Assembly: GCA_934130325.1 (NCBI GenBank)
Contig: CAKOYA010000003.1
Coordinates: 7,540 to 71,539, forward strand
Reading direction: 5' to 3'
DNA length: 64,000 nt
From: an uncultured Clostridia bacterium
GTDB taxonomy: Bacteria > Bacillota > Clostridia > TANB77 > CAG-465
The position numbers were made by a program, and so were the translations under genes. The notes under the pieces are model-generated. The model was not told the origin of the DNA, made no database searches, and saw nothing but the letters and a program-made list of their open reading frames with translations. Position 1 is the stretch's first letter; every line of letters starts with the position of its first letter. Shown one piece after another: positions 34,227 to 43,497 of the stretch.

Positions 34227-34824
34227 AGATCTTAATATTAAATACACACCACAAAAATTTAATGAAAAAAAACGTTCATTAACTGAAATGGTATACATAT
34301 TTACTATTTGTTCAATGATTGGATGGTTAATTGAACTTGTTTTTGTGTATATAAGTGTTGGTAAAATAGTAAACCGTGGTGTGCTTTATGCTCCAATGTG
34401 TTCAATATACGGGTTTGGTGCACTAATACTTTACATGCTATTTTATAATTTTAAACCTACCAAAACAAATATTCCATATATATTTATTATTGCCTCTTTA
34501 ATACTTGGAATGTTTGAGTTAATATGTGGACTAGGATTTAAATACTTATTTAATATAGAAATGTGGAACTATGACGGTTTCTTTTTAGAAATTTTAGATT
34601 ATACAACAGTGCCAATAATGATTGGCTGGGGAATACTTGGAACTCTTTATGTATTCTTTATTCAACCATTCCTAGCCAAACTAATTTCTTTCATTCCAAT
34701 GAAAATTAGAAAAAAACTGGCAATAATTATAGTTTGTTATCTTTTAATAGATTTTGGTTTTTCTGTTTTTAATATATACGGAAATCCAGAAATACTATAT
34801 AAAATGGTAAATCCACAACTTTAA
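34219..34824 (+). CDS. CmpB-family membrane protein (putative ABC permease), paralogue 1
   Basis: A 201-residue protein with five or six hydrophobic helices. The motif RGVLYAPMCSIYGFGALILY corresponds to the GPF/YxxIYGxG signature of the ABC_trans_CmpB family (PF06541), called putative ABC transporter permease although no ATPase is linked. The pair ILGMFELICGLGFKY and IGWGILGTLYVFF also recurs in the paralogues at 38254 and 41366. ATG 34219 is used; the in-frame GTG at 34210 overlaps the rluA-like gene more, and AGGAAGTGA fits the ATG. It is translationally coupled to the upstream gene. Confidence 0.8.
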   Translation: MDKDLNIKYTPQKFNEKKRSLTEMVYIFTICSMIGWLIELVFVYISVGKIVNRGVLYAPMCSIYGFGALILYMLFYNFKPTKTNIPYIFIIASLILGMFELICGLGFKYLFNIEMWNYDGFFLEILDYTTVPIMIGWGILGTLYVFFIQPFLAKLISFIPMKIRKKLAIIIVCYLLIDFGFSVFNIYGNPEILYKMVNPQL

Positions 34825-34906
34825 GTATACTTTATTAGTTATATAATATACATTTATCATAAAATGCTATTAATATAATATAATTTCTATTAAGTGAGGT
34901 GTTTTT

Positions 34907-35896
34907 ATGATAAATGTTGCAATTGTTGGAGCAACAGGTCTTGTTGGTTCAACTTTTTTAAAGGTATTAGAAGAAAAAAATTTAAATATAGATAATTTTG
35001 TTTTACTTGCATCTAAAAATTCCAAAGGGAAAAAAATTAAATTTATGAGAAAAGAATATATAGTTGAAGAATTATCTGAAGATTCATTTAACAATAATAG
35101 ATTTGACTATGCACTATTTTCTGCAGGAGGTAATGTAAGTAAAAAGTATGCAAAAATAGCGGCAAAAAACAACTGCATAGTAATAGATAACAGCTCTGCT
35201 TTTAGATTAGAAAAAGATGTTCCATTAATCGTGCCAGAAGTAAATAAAGAATTAATTTGGAAAAATTCAGGAATTATTGCAAATCCAAACTGCTCAACTA
35301 TACAAGCAACTTTACCACTTAAAGTTTTAAATGACAAATATGAAATAAAAAGAGTTGTAATTTCCACGTATCAAGCAGTATCAGGAGCTGGAATATTCGG
35401 TATTGAAGATTTGGAAAATCCAGACAATTTCGATTTTCCTAAAAAGTTTAATTATCCTATTAAAAATAATTGTATCCCACAAATTGATATTTTTATGGAA
35501 AATGATTACACTAAAGAAGAAATGAAAATGATAGAAGAAACAAAAAAGATTCTCAATTTGCCTAATTTAAAAATTACAACGACTGCAGTAAGAGTCCCAG
35601 TAAAAAATTGTCACTGTGAAAGTATAAATGTAGAATTTGAAAAAGAATTTGATACAGCCGAACTAAAACAAGCTTTAAATAAATTTGAAAATTTGGTTGT
35701 ACTTGATGATACGAAAAATGAAGTATATCCTCTTCCTAATTTTGTAACTGGTAAAGATGAGGTTTTCGTAGGAAGAATTCGAAGGGATTATAGCGTAAAA
35801 AGTGGTATTAATATGTGGGTAGTAGCAGACAATATAAGAAAAGGAGCAGCAACTAATGCTATACAAATATTAGAAAATCTCATTAATAATAAATAA
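34907..35896 (+). CDS. asd: Aspartate-semialdehyde dehydrogenase
   Basis: A 329-residue NADP-dependent enzyme reducing aspartyl phosphate on the way to lysine, diaminopimelate, threonine and methionine. The NADP-binding start is VAIVGATGLVGSTFL, the active-site Cys is in IIANPNCSTIQATLPL, and VSTYQAVSGAG-like (VVISTYQAVSGAG) follows. The catalytic His region is RVPVKNCHCESINVEF. ATG 34907 has GTGAGGTG. It ends in a strong bidirectional terminator facing recN. No other pathway gene is adjacent. Confidence 0.95.
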   Translation: MINVAIVGATGLVGSTFLKVLEEKNLNIDNFVLLASKNSKGKKIKFMRKEYIVEELSEDSFNNNRFDYALFSAGGNVSKKYAKIAAKNNCIVIDNSSAFRLEKDVPLIVPEVNKELIWKNSGIIANPNCSTIQATLPLKVLNDKYEIKRVVISTYQAVSGAGIFGIEDLENPDNFDFPKKFNYPIKNNCIPQIDIFMENDYTKEEMKMIEETKKILNLPNLKITTTAVRVPVKNCHCESINVEFEKEFDTAELKQALNKFENLVVLDDTKNEVYPLPNFVTGKDEVFVGRIRRDYSVKSGINMWVVADNIRKGAATNAIQILENLINNK

Positions 35897-35944
35897 AATA
35901 ACAAAGCTTGTGATACTTTAAAACTTCACAAGCTTTGTTATTTT
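35895..35944. terminator. Perfect bidirectional terminator
   Basis: AAAATAACAAAGCTTGTG pairs perfectly with CACAAGCTTTGTTATTTT, an 18-bp stem between convergent asd and recN. Confidence 0.92.
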
Positions 35945-35972
35945 AGTGTAGTGTTATTTTAAACCTATATAC

Positions 35973-37610
35973 TCAAGAACAAAGACTTACCTTTCTTAAT
36001 TCTAAGGCATGCTCAATTGCTATAGTAGTAATTGAACCATTTGAGATCTTAGCAATTTCATTTATAATCTCATCTTCAGATAATTTCCTAACATTTGTAT
36101 TTGTCTTTCCATTTTTTACAATTTTTTCTATTTTATAGTTTGAATCTGCACTAGCTGTAAGAATAGGTTGATGTGTTACAGCTATTACCTGATACTTTTT
36201 TGAAATCATTTTTATTTTTTCTGCGACTGCTTTTACTGCAGCCCCGCTTATACCTGTATCTATTTCATCAAACACTATAGTCTGCACGTCATCTACACTA
36301 CTTAATACTGATTTTATAGCAAGCATTATTCTAGATATTTCTCCACCTGAGGCTACTTTTATAAGTTGCTTAAAATCTTCACCTATATTAGTATTTATTA
36401 GAAATTCTACTAAGCTTAGCCCGTATTTATTAAATTTTCTTTGATCATCAAATCTTAAATCTACTTTAAATTTAGCATTTTTCATATCTAAAAATTTAAG
36501 TTCCTCATTAATTCTATCTTCTAAAATAGAAGAATATTTATTTCTTACCGAATTCATGGCAATAGCTAATTCTAACATTTTATTTTCTATATCTTTCTTT
36601 TCTTTTTTTAAAATATTATTATGTTGCTCTAAACTTTCTATTTCAACTATCTCTCTTTCAAGTTCCATGCTATACTTTAATATTTCGTCTATGCTATTTC
36701 CATACTTTCTTTTTAGTGAAAATATTAAATCTAATCTATTTTGTACATAATTACATTCTTCTTCATTAAACTCTAAATTTTCCTTATAACTATTAAAATC
36801 TAATAAATCTTCTTGTAGTTCATAATATATATCCTGGATACCGCTTAATTTATTTTTATATTCATTACTAATATTTTCTATTTTTTCTAAAGGTTTTATA
36901 ATTTCTTCTAACTCTATTAATATATTATTTTCTAACTTAAAACTAGCAATATTTAAGGCATCTGACACTTTTTCAAAATTTTTCATCAAAATTTTTTTAT
37001 TATTTAATTCTTCCTCTTCTCCAAGTTTTAAATCTGCCTCTTTAATTTCATTTAACTGATAATATAATAAATCTAGCTTTCTTTGCCTTTCAATATCATT
37101 TCCATAGCACTTATTTAATTCGCCTTCTATCTTATTATATCTTGAAAATAATACTTCGTATTCAGAACTTATTTTTTTTAACTCTTCTCCACAATATTTA
37201 TCTAATAATAATAAATGAGTTTTTGTATCCATCAAGTTTTGATTATCAAATTGGCCATGTATATCAATAATATTTTTCATGTAATTTTTTAATTCTGACA
37301 CGGTAACAAATCTACCGTTTATCTTACATAAATTTTTTCCATTTACATGAATCTCTCTTGAAACTATAATATAATTTTTATCTATATTTTCACTATTATC
37401 AATTTGTATATATGCCTCAATAAATGAAAACTCTTGATCTTTCCTTATCATCTCTTTAGAAAATCTTCCACCTGAAAGTATGTCTATTGAATTTATAATC
37501 AAGCTTTTTCCTGACCCAGTTTCGCCAGTTAAAACATTAAATCCATTTTTTAAATTTATAACTAAATCATCTATTATTCCTATATTTTTTATATGCAAAG
37601 TTTCAATCAT
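35973..37610 (-). CDS. recN: DNA repair protein RecN
   Basis: A 545-residue SMC-like ATPase acting in double-strand-break repair. The N-terminus IETLHIKNIGIIDDLVI is followed by Walker A NVLTGETGSGKSLII. A long coiled coil fills the middle. The C-terminal half has the signature ASGGEISRIMLAIKSVL and Walker B QTIVFDEIDTGISG, then VIAVTHQPILTA. ATG 37610 has GAGGTGA; a longer open frame upstream lacks a site. It is convergent with asd. Confidence 0.95.
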   Translation of the reverse strand: MIETLHIKNIGIIDDLVINLKNGFNVLTGETGSGKSLIINSIDILSGGRFSKEMIRKDQEFSFIEAYIQIDNSENIDKNYIIVSREIHVNGKNLCKINGRFVTVSELKNYMKNIIDIHGQFDNQNLMDTKTHLLLLDKYCGEELKKISSEYEVLFSRYNKIEGELNKCYGNDIERQRKLDLLYYQLNEIKEADLKLGEEEELNNKKILMKNFEKVSDALNIASFKLENNILIELEEIIKPLEKIENISNEYKNKLSGIQDIYYELQEDLLDFNSYKENLEFNEEECNYVQNRLDLIFSLKRKYGNSIDEILKYSMELEREIVEIESLEQHNNILKKEKKDIENKMLELAIAMNSVRNKYSSILEDRINEELKFLDMKNAKFKVDLRFDDQRKFNKYGLSLVEFLINTNIGEDFKQLIKVASGGEISRIMLAIKSVLSSVDDVQTIVFDEIDTGISGAAVKAVAEKIKMISKKYQVIAVTHQPILTASADSNYKIEKIVKNGKTNTNVRKLSEDEIINEIAKISNGSITTIAIEHALELRKVSLCS

Positions 37611-37684
37611 ATAAATCACCTCGAAAAAGAACTTGTGTTCTAAAAAATATTTTAACATGTTAAAATTCAATTGTCAATATTTTT

Positions 37685-38227
37685 TCAAACAAAAGTTCTT
37701 TTTAAGTGTTTTTTCATTGTTAATATATCACTATACAAAATAGAATTTATATATTTTTTTAATTCTTCATCATTATCACTTTGTAATAACTTTCTTATTT
37801 TAGTAGCAGATATTTGCAGTTCTTTTCGATTAATTTTCTGCTTAAAAAATTTAGCTGAAACTTCACTACTAAAGCATTTATTTATATCTTTATCATCTCC
37901 ATAAACTATATAATCTACATTGGACAATAATTTTTCACTAACAATTTTTAGTAGCCTATTTCCATATTCATTATCTATAATTCTAGTATCATGAAATGGT
38001 AATAATATTAATTTATTTTCAATTATTTCCTTTTCATAAATTTTTCTTATAAGATATAGTTTGAATTCTATATCAAAAGGATTATTTTCATCCTTTAAAT
38101 CATTATACGTTACTACAACAACTACTCTTTTACACTTTTTTAATGCAAGGTTAATTAATTTTTCATGACCTAAATGAATAGGTGAAAACCTGCCTACAAC
38201 CATTCCACAATTATACATTTTTTCCAT
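37685..38227 (-). CDS. Cytidylyltransferase-fold nucleotidyltransferase (NMN adenylyltransferase-like)
   Basis: A 180-residue protein. The N-terminal motif GRFSPIHLGHEKLI is the HxGH nucleotide-binding signature, and ISATKIRKLL near the C-terminus matches the ISxTxIR motif. The layout resembles NadM/NadR-type NMN adenylyltransferases, though the substrate could be another phosphorylated compound. I start at ATG 38227 (MEKMYNCG), with GAAGGGG upstream; ATG 38251 lacks a site and lies two bases after the previous stop. It follows a CmpB-family gene. Confidence 0.78.
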   Translation of the reverse strand: MEKMYNCGMVVGRFSPIHLGHEKLINLALKKCKRVVVVVTYNDLKDENNPFDIEFKLYLIRKIYEKEIIENKLILLPFHDTRIIDNEYGNRLLKIVSEKLLSNVDYIVYGDDKDINKCFSSEVSAKFFKQKINRKELQISATKIRKLLQSDNDEELKKYINSILYSDILTMKKHLKRTFV

Positions 38228-38253
38228 TTTTCCCCTTCTTAATTTAAACATAT

Positions 38254-38904
38254 CTATATTTCAACTTTTTTTCTATTTTCAAAAATACTGTCTATTTTTT
38301 CATCAGTAAATATCTTGTCTATGAAAACATCTATATTATTATTAGCAGGTTTACCATTTTTTCTTTTATATTGTCTGACAGATACCATGCACGTTAATAC
38401 AATATTAATAGCCATAAAAATTATAAGTAACCATACTACTATCGTTCCAACTTTTTTAGGAATTTTTTCTATATATCTTGAAACAAACGGATATAACCAT
38501 TTAACATATATAACTCCTAATATTCCCCAGCCAATAGCATAAATTAATGTTGTTCTACCATCAATATTAGTAATTGCATTAGAATAATCCCAAGAAATAC
38601 TTCCATAAAATTTTTCCTGAAAAAAAGAATAAAAATATTCTAACATTCCCCCAAAAAAGGCTGATATAAAAAATATTACTGACATATTTTTAAACTTTTT
38701 TGATACTACAGTGAAAATAACGGCACCTATACCATACACAATAGTAAATGGACCAAAAAGTAATTCTTGTTTATTACAAATACTACCATTTTGAAAATAA
38801 TCTAATATTGTTTCATACAAAAATCCAACTATAGAAAATATACAAAATATAAGAAAATATTTATATGCTGAATATCCGCTAGCAAATTTTTTATTATCAT
38901 CCAC
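38254..38904 (-). CDS. CmpB-family membrane protein (putative ABC permease), paralogue 2
   Basis: A 216-residue protein with about six hydrophobic helices. It has LLFGPFTIVYGIGAVIFTVV, GGMLEYFYSFFQEKFYG, SWDYSNAITNIDGRTTLIYA and IGWGILGVIYVKW, the shared landmarks of this family (GPF..YGxG, LEY, WDYS, GWGxLG). The start is GTG 38904, with GGTGA upstream. The C-terminal tail of ~40 residues is charged and soluble. It is followed closely by the nucleotidyltransferase gene. Confidence 0.8.
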   Translation of the reverse strand: MDDNKKFASGYSAYKYFLIFCIFSIVGFLYETILDYFQNGSICNKQELLFGPFTIVYGIGAVIFTVVSKKFKNMSVIFFISAFFGGMLEYFYSFFQEKFYGSISWDYSNAITNIDGRTTLIYAIGWGILGVIYVKWLYPFVSRYIEKIPKKVGTIVVWLLIIFMAINIVLTCMVSVRQYKRKNGKPANNNIDVFIDKIFTDEKIDSIFENRKKVEI

Positions 38905-38953
38905 ATTATCACCAAAATATAGTATTTGTAAATATTAATTATATATTCATTAA

Positions 38954-39706
38954 TTAATTTAACTTTTTAAATTGCATATTATATATATATTCTTCTAAAA
39001 TATTATGCGATAAAATTTTACTAAAAATAACACCTATCTTATTCTTAATGCCGGGAATTATTATAGTCTTTTTTTGAAATAATTTCTTTAAGCTATACTT
39101 AGCTACATACCCTGGACTAACGGGTTTTACACTAAATTTAACATTCATTTTTTTGTTAAAATCCGTATCAACAGGTCCTGGACATACTACACTCACACTA
39201 ACATTTGATTTACTTTTTTTAAGTTCCTTACTAATTGATTCAGTCAATTTAAATACATAATCTTTTGTAGCATAATATGATGCCATTAATGGTCCAGGTG
39301 CAAATGCTGCACTAGATGATACATTTAGTATATATCCTTCATTTTGATTTATCATTTTATTTAAAAACACTTTAGTCATATAATGAACAGCTAAAATATT
39401 TAAATTAATCATTTCTAAATCTTGTTCAAAATCTGTTTGGATAAATTCACCTATTTTCCCAATTCCAGCACTATTTACTAATATATCTACTTTTTCATCT
39501 TTATATTTTTCATATAATACTTTACATTCTTTTAAATCTGATAGATCTAGTTTCTCAATATATACCTCTTCTTTACAAACTTTCTTCAAATTTTCTAATC
39601 TTTTACCATTTCTTCCAACTGCTATAATTTTATACCCTTTTTTACTAAGTTCTTTAGCAATTTCAAATCCAATTCCAGAAGATGCCCCTGTAATTAAAGC
39701 TAACAT
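38954..39706 (-). CDS. Short-chain dehydrogenase/reductase
   Basis: A 250-residue classical SDR. The cofactor motif is ITGASSGIGFEIAKEL, NSAGIG is the NAG-like motif, and the catalytic Ser and Tyr-x-x-x-Lys lie in LNVSSSAAFAPG and SYYATKDYV. VCPGPVDTDF follows. ATG 39706 has AAGGAG. The substrate is unknown; the C-terminal part (IIIPGIKNKIGVIFSKIL) resembles the DltE/YqjQ-type group. It stands alone between a CmpB gene and a terminator. Confidence 0.88.
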   Translation of the reverse strand: MLALITGASSGIGFEIAKELSKKGYKIIAVGRNGKRLENLKKVCKEEVYIEKLDLSDLKECKVLYEKYKDEKVDILVNSAGIGKIGEFIQTDFEQDLEMINLNILAVHYMTKVFLNKMINQNEGYILNVSSSAAFAPGPLMASYYATKDYVFKLTESISKELKKSKSNVSVSVVCPGPVDTDFNKKMNVKFSVKPVSPGYVAKYSLKKLFQKKTIIIPGIKNKIGVIFSKILSHNILEEYIYNMQFKKLN

Positions 39707-39755
39707 TTTTTTACTCCTTCTCTAAAGGAATTTTAACACAACTACTTTATAAAAT

Positions 39756-39794
39756 CAATACAAAGCATGTCTTTTACTAACATGCTTTGCATTG
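39756..39794 (-). terminator. Hairpin terminator
   Basis: CAATGCAAAGCATGT pairs with ACATGCTTTGTATTG on the minus strand, just after the FAD-dependent gene. Confidence 0.75.
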
Positions 39795-39811
39795 ATTTCT
39801 TAATCATTTTT

Positions 39812-41221
39812 TTAATTACTTATTCTTTTTAATATCTCGCGGGAAGCGAGTATTCCACTTGCACCAGCTTGAGACAATCCTCTTGTTACGCCTGCCCCAT
39901 CACCTATAGCAAATAAATTTCTATGTTTTGTCTCCAAAGAACTAGAAAGTTCTTTAGGTCTTGCACTGTAATACTTTACTTCTACGCCATAAAGTAGTGT
40001 ATCTGCATTTGCTGTTCCTGGAGCGATTTTATCAAGCTTTTCTATCATCTCAATAATATCTGTAAGTTGGTTATACTGTATAACATATCCCAAATCACCT
40101 GGTGTAGCAGAAGTAAGTGTAGGCTTAGTAAAACTTGCCTTCAATCTTTTTTCATCAGTTCTTCTTCCTTTTTTCAAATCACCATATCTTTGAACAATAA
40201 TTCCATTTCCCAATAAATTAGAAAATGAAGCTGTTCTTTTTCCATATTGATAAGGATCTTTAAATGGCTCAGTAAATCTAGTACTTACAAGTATAGCAAA
40301 GTTTGTGTTATTACTCCCTAAACTTTTATCCGCAAAACTGTGACCATTAACGGTAATAGTACCATCCGTATTTTCATATACCACATATCCAGAAGGATTC
40401 ATACAAAAAGTTCTTACTGTGTTTCCGCGACTGGTAACATATTTTATCTTTGATTCATACACTCTATCAGTTATATGTGAGAAGATCTCATTTGGAAGTT
40501 CAACTCTAACTCCCAAATCTATTTGATTGTTAATCATTTCAATTTTCAAAGATTGGTTACACACTTTTGAAAACCACTCAGCACCAGATCTGCCGGGTGC
40601 GGCAATAACATACTTAGCATTTATCTCAAATGAATTAATTTTGTTTGTCTTATCAAAACATGATAATGTATATCCAAACTCATCATTCTTTGATAGTGTT
40701 TCAACTTCTGTATTACACAATATTTGAACTTTTTGACTCAAGTATTCATACATCTTACAAAGTATATTAAAATTATTTTCTGTTCCAAGATGCTTTACTT
40801 TAGCTTTTAGAAGATGTAAATCATACTTTAATGCCTCTCTTTCAATTTCCTTTGCCTCTTTAGTATCAGTAGAATAATACTTTTGAGTAGCACCAAATTT
40901 CATAATTATATTATCCACATACTCAATCAGTTTAAGAGCGTACTCAGGCGGAACATAATCTGTAATCCACCCTCCAAATTCTGTAGTTATATTATACTTT
41001 CCGTCAGAAAATCCACCAGCTCCACCAAACCCGTTCATTATATTACATTTTGAACATTTTCTACATTTTTCGGAAGTGTTTTTGATTGGACATTTTCTCC
41101 TTGATATCTCATTTCCTTTATCAATGAGTACTATCCGAAGATTAGAATTCTCTGACAATTCATATGCTGCACAAATTCCAGCGATTCCAGCACCTATAAT
41201 AGCAACATCATATTTTTTCAT
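39812..41221 (-). CDS. FAD-dependent dehydrogenase of the COG2509 type
   Basis: A 469-residue flavoprotein. The FAD motif is DVAIIGAGIAGICAAYEL. A cluster of cysteines follows early (CPIKNTSEKCRKCSKCNIM), as seen in this family and suggestive of metal or redox binding, then GFGGAGGFSDGKYNIT. The C-terminal FAD motif is NLFAIGDGAGVTRGLSQAGA. ATG 41221 is used, with AAAGGATG upstream, rather than the ATT-preceded start at 41230. The physiological substrate is not known for the family. Confidence 0.87.
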   Translation of the reverse strand: MKKYDVAIIGAGIAGICAAYELSENSNLRIVLIDKGNEISRRKCPIKNTSEKCRKCSKCNIMNGFGGAGGFSDGKYNITTEFGGWITDYVPPEYALKLIEYVDNIIMKFGATQKYYSTDTKEAKEIEREALKYDLHLLKAKVKHLGTENNFNILCKMYEYLSQKVQILCNTEVETLSKNDEFGYTLSCFDKTNKINSFEINAKYVIAAPGRSGAEWFSKVCNQSLKIEMINNQIDLGVRVELPNEIFSHITDRVYESKIKYVTSRGNTVRTFCMNPSGYVVYENTDGTITVNGHSFADKSLGSNNTNFAILVSTRFTEPFKDPYQYGKRTASFSNLLGNGIIVQRYGDLKKGRRTDEKRLKASFTKPTLTSATPGDLGYVIQYNQLTDIIEMIEKLDKIAPGTANADTLLYGVEVKYYSARPKELSSSLETKHRNLFAIGDGAGVTRGLSQAGASGILASREILKRISN

Positions 41222-41365
41222 TTTAATCATCCTTTCATAAATTATTATCTAAGAATAAATTTTATACATCTACATTATAACATGTATGTCAAATTTTATT
41301 TTTTTAGCATTATTGACATTTTTTTTATTATTTTATATAATTTTAATTAGATAAAGGTGATTACT

Positions 41366-42127
41366 ATGAATTTATATGTACTTTTTATGTATTTCTTTAT
41401 ATATAGTATTCTTGGTTGGATTGCTGAGGTTATATATTGTAGAATAGTGGGAGGAAAACTCACTAATAGAGGTTTTTTAAATGGGCCATATTGTCCCATT
41501 TATGGATTTGGTTCATTAATAATAGTACTTTCCTTACAGTACTATATAAACTCCCCTATATTAGTATTTTTTATAGGTATGATACTTACAACCATTCTTG
41601 AATATATAACCAGTTTTTTTATGGAAAAAATATTTAATGCAAGATGGTGGGATTATTCAAACATGCAATTTAATATAAACGGTAGAGTGTGTCTATTAAA
41701 TTCACTAGAATTTGCAATACTTGGTCTACTCCTTACGTATATAATACACCCTCAAATAAAACAACTAATTGAAAAAATACCACAAAATTATATTCCAGTT
41801 ATATCTATTTCATTATTTGTAATAATTACATTAGACTTTGCAGTAACTTTATATACTATATTTAATCTAAAAGAAAGACTTAACAAACTTCATGAAATTA
41901 CTGAACAAATATTTGAGAATAAAAAGAAAGATTTTCAAAATATTGATATTATTCAAAATTTAGAAAAAGTTAAAGAGGATATAATTTCCAAAACTAGCCT
42001 CTTAAATAACAGAATAATAAAAGCTTTCCCTGAAATAGAATTTAAAAAGAGAAATGAACAGTTACTTGAGATTAAATCTAAATTACAAAATAAGCTTTAT
42101 AATAAAAAAAGTCATAAAAAAGACTGA
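41366..42127 (+). CDS. CmpB-family membrane protein (putative ABC permease), paralogue 3
   Basis: A 253-residue protein. The first ~175 residues hold about five hydrophobic helices with RGFLNGPYCPIYGFGSLIIV, TTILEYITSFFMEKIFNARW and WDYSNMQFNINGRVCLLNS. A soluble coiled tail of ~75 residues follows (KLHEITEQIFENKKKDFQNI), longer than in the other two copies. ATG 41366 has AAAGGTGA upstream. The stop codon lies in a strong bidirectional terminator. It is closer to paralogue 2 than to 1 by shared motifs. Confidence 0.82.
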   Translation: MNLYVLFMYFFIYSILGWIAEVIYCRIVGGKLTNRGFLNGPYCPIYGFGSLIIVLSLQYYINSPILVFFIGMILTTILEYITSFFMEKIFNARWWDYSNMQFNINGRVCLLNSLEFAILGLLLTYIIHPQIKQLIEKIPQNYIPVISISLFVIITLDFAVTLYTIFNLKERLNKLHEITEQIFENKKKDFQNIDIIQNLEKVKEDIISKTSLLNNRIIKAFPEIEFKKRNEQLLEIKSKLQNKLYNKKSHKKD

Positions 42128-42153
42128 ATTGCACTTCAAATTCAGTCTTTTTT
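42116..42153. terminator. Bidirectional hairpin terminator
   Basis: AAAAAAGACTGAATT pairs with AATTCAGTCTTTTTT, between convergent genes, overlapping the CmpB stop codon. Confidence 0.88.
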
Positions 42154-42166
42154 ACTGTATGTTAAC

Positions 42167-43441
42167 CTACTCATAATACTCCATTTGGAAACCAATTATA
42201 TCTATTGTATCACCTTGTTGTAATCCAAGTACTTTTAGTTTATCCATCACACCCAATTTTTTCAACGTTCTTTGCATATATTGACGTGACTCTACATCAA
42301 AGATATTAACCTTACTCATCAATCTTTCAATAGGTGCTCCATATACTTTAAATCCATCTTCAATTTTTTCAATTTTAATTTCTTGATCTGGTAACTCTTC
42401 TCTTTCATTATACCCTTCATCAATTTCAACAATGTCTTCTTTTGGAATTGTTTTTAACCTTTCTGCTATATATTCAATTAAATCTGTCACTCCCTCATGC
42501 GTTACAGCTGAGATTTTAAACAATTTTAATCCTCTTTTTTCGCATTCTTTTTCAAGGCTTTCAGGCAAAGAGTTATCAGTTACACTATCAATTTTATTTG
42601 CAACAACAATTTGCTCTTTTTTAGATAGTTTCTTACTGTATTTTTCAAGTTCTACATTTATCTTTTTAAAATTTTCTACTGGATCACATCCTTCTATTCC
42701 GGATACATCCACAACATGTACCAAAAGTCTAGTTCTTTCAACATGCTTTAAAAATTTAATTCCAAGTCCAACGCCTTCACTTGCACCCTCAATAATACCT
42801 GGAATATCTGCCATTACAAAAGCTTCTCCAGATTTTGGTTTTACAACTCCTAACGCTGGTTCAAGGGTTGTAAAGTGATAGTTAGCAATTTTAGGCTTGG
42901 CTGATGATACAGAAGAAATTAAAGTAGATTTTCCAACATTAGGGAAACCAATAAGCCCAACATCAGCTAACATCTTTAATTCAAGTTCTATATTTTTAGT
43001 AATACCTTTTTGCCCCATCTCAGCAAAATTTGGAACCTGTCTTGTAGATGTTGCAAAATGTTGATTACCTCTTCCACCTCTTCCACCTTTTGCAATGATA
43101 AATTCCTGATCATCTTCTGAAAGATCAGCCACTATAACATTTTTATCTACATCTTTTACAATAGTTCCCTTAGGTACATATATGTACAAGTCTTTTCCAG
43201 ATTTTCCTGTGCATCTTGCACCTTCACCATTTTTTCCATTTTCTGCTTTAAATATTTTTTTATACTTAAAATCAAGTAATGTGCTAGTATTATTGCTTAC
43301 CTTAAAAATTACGTCTCCTCCTCTGCCGCCATCTCCTCCATCAGGTCCACCATTTGCTACGTATTTCTCCCTTCTAAAGCTCATTGCACCATTTCCACCA
43401 TCACCAGATTTTACGCTAATTCTTACAAAATCAATAACCAC
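42167..43441 (-). CDS. obg: GTPase Obg/CgtA
   Basis: A 424-residue essential GTPase involved in 50S ribosome maturation and the stress response. The Gly-rich Obg domain begins at once (VKSGDGGNGAMSFRREKYVA). The G domain has GFPNVGKSTLIS, DIPGIIEGASEGVGLGI and NKID. A C-terminal OCT domain (FKVYGAPIERLMSKVNIFD) is present. The start is GTG 43441, fixed by the family N-terminus. There is no ribosome binding site; a TATAAT lies exactly seven bases upstream, so a leaderless transcript is possible, besides readthrough from trpS 56 bases away. Confidence 0.96.
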   Translation of the reverse strand: MVIDFVRISVKSGDGGNGAMSFRREKYVANGGPDGGDGGRGGDVIFKVSNNTSTLLDFKYKKIFKAENGKNGEGARCTGKSGKDLYIYVPKGTIVKDVDKNVIVADLSEDDQEFIIAKGGRGGRGNQHFATSTRQVPNFAEMGQKGITKNIELELKMLADVGLIGFPNVGKSTLISSVSSAKPKIANYHFTTLEPALGVVKPKSGEAFVMADIPGIIEGASEGVGLGIKFLKHVERTRLLVHVVDVSGIEGCDPVENFKKINVELEKYSKKLSKKEQIVVANKIDSVTDNSLPESLEKECEKRGLKLFKISAVTHEGVTDLIEYIAERLKTIPKEDIVEIDEGYNEREELPDQEIKIEKIEDGFKVYGAPIERLMSKVNIFDVESRQYMQRTLKKLGVMDKLKVLGLQQGDTIDIIGFQMEYYE

Positions 43442-43448
43442 TTTTTAT

Positions 43449-43454
43449 ATTATA
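43449..43454 (-). promoter_or_regulatory. Possible -10 element for leaderless obg transcript
   Basis: TATAAT on the minus strand with seven bases before the GTG start of obg. No convincing -35 is seen, so this is weaker than the rluA-like case. Confidence 0.3.
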
Positions 43455-43497
43455 TAAATATATTTAAACAATATATTTATAATCTCCTTTCCTTTTA

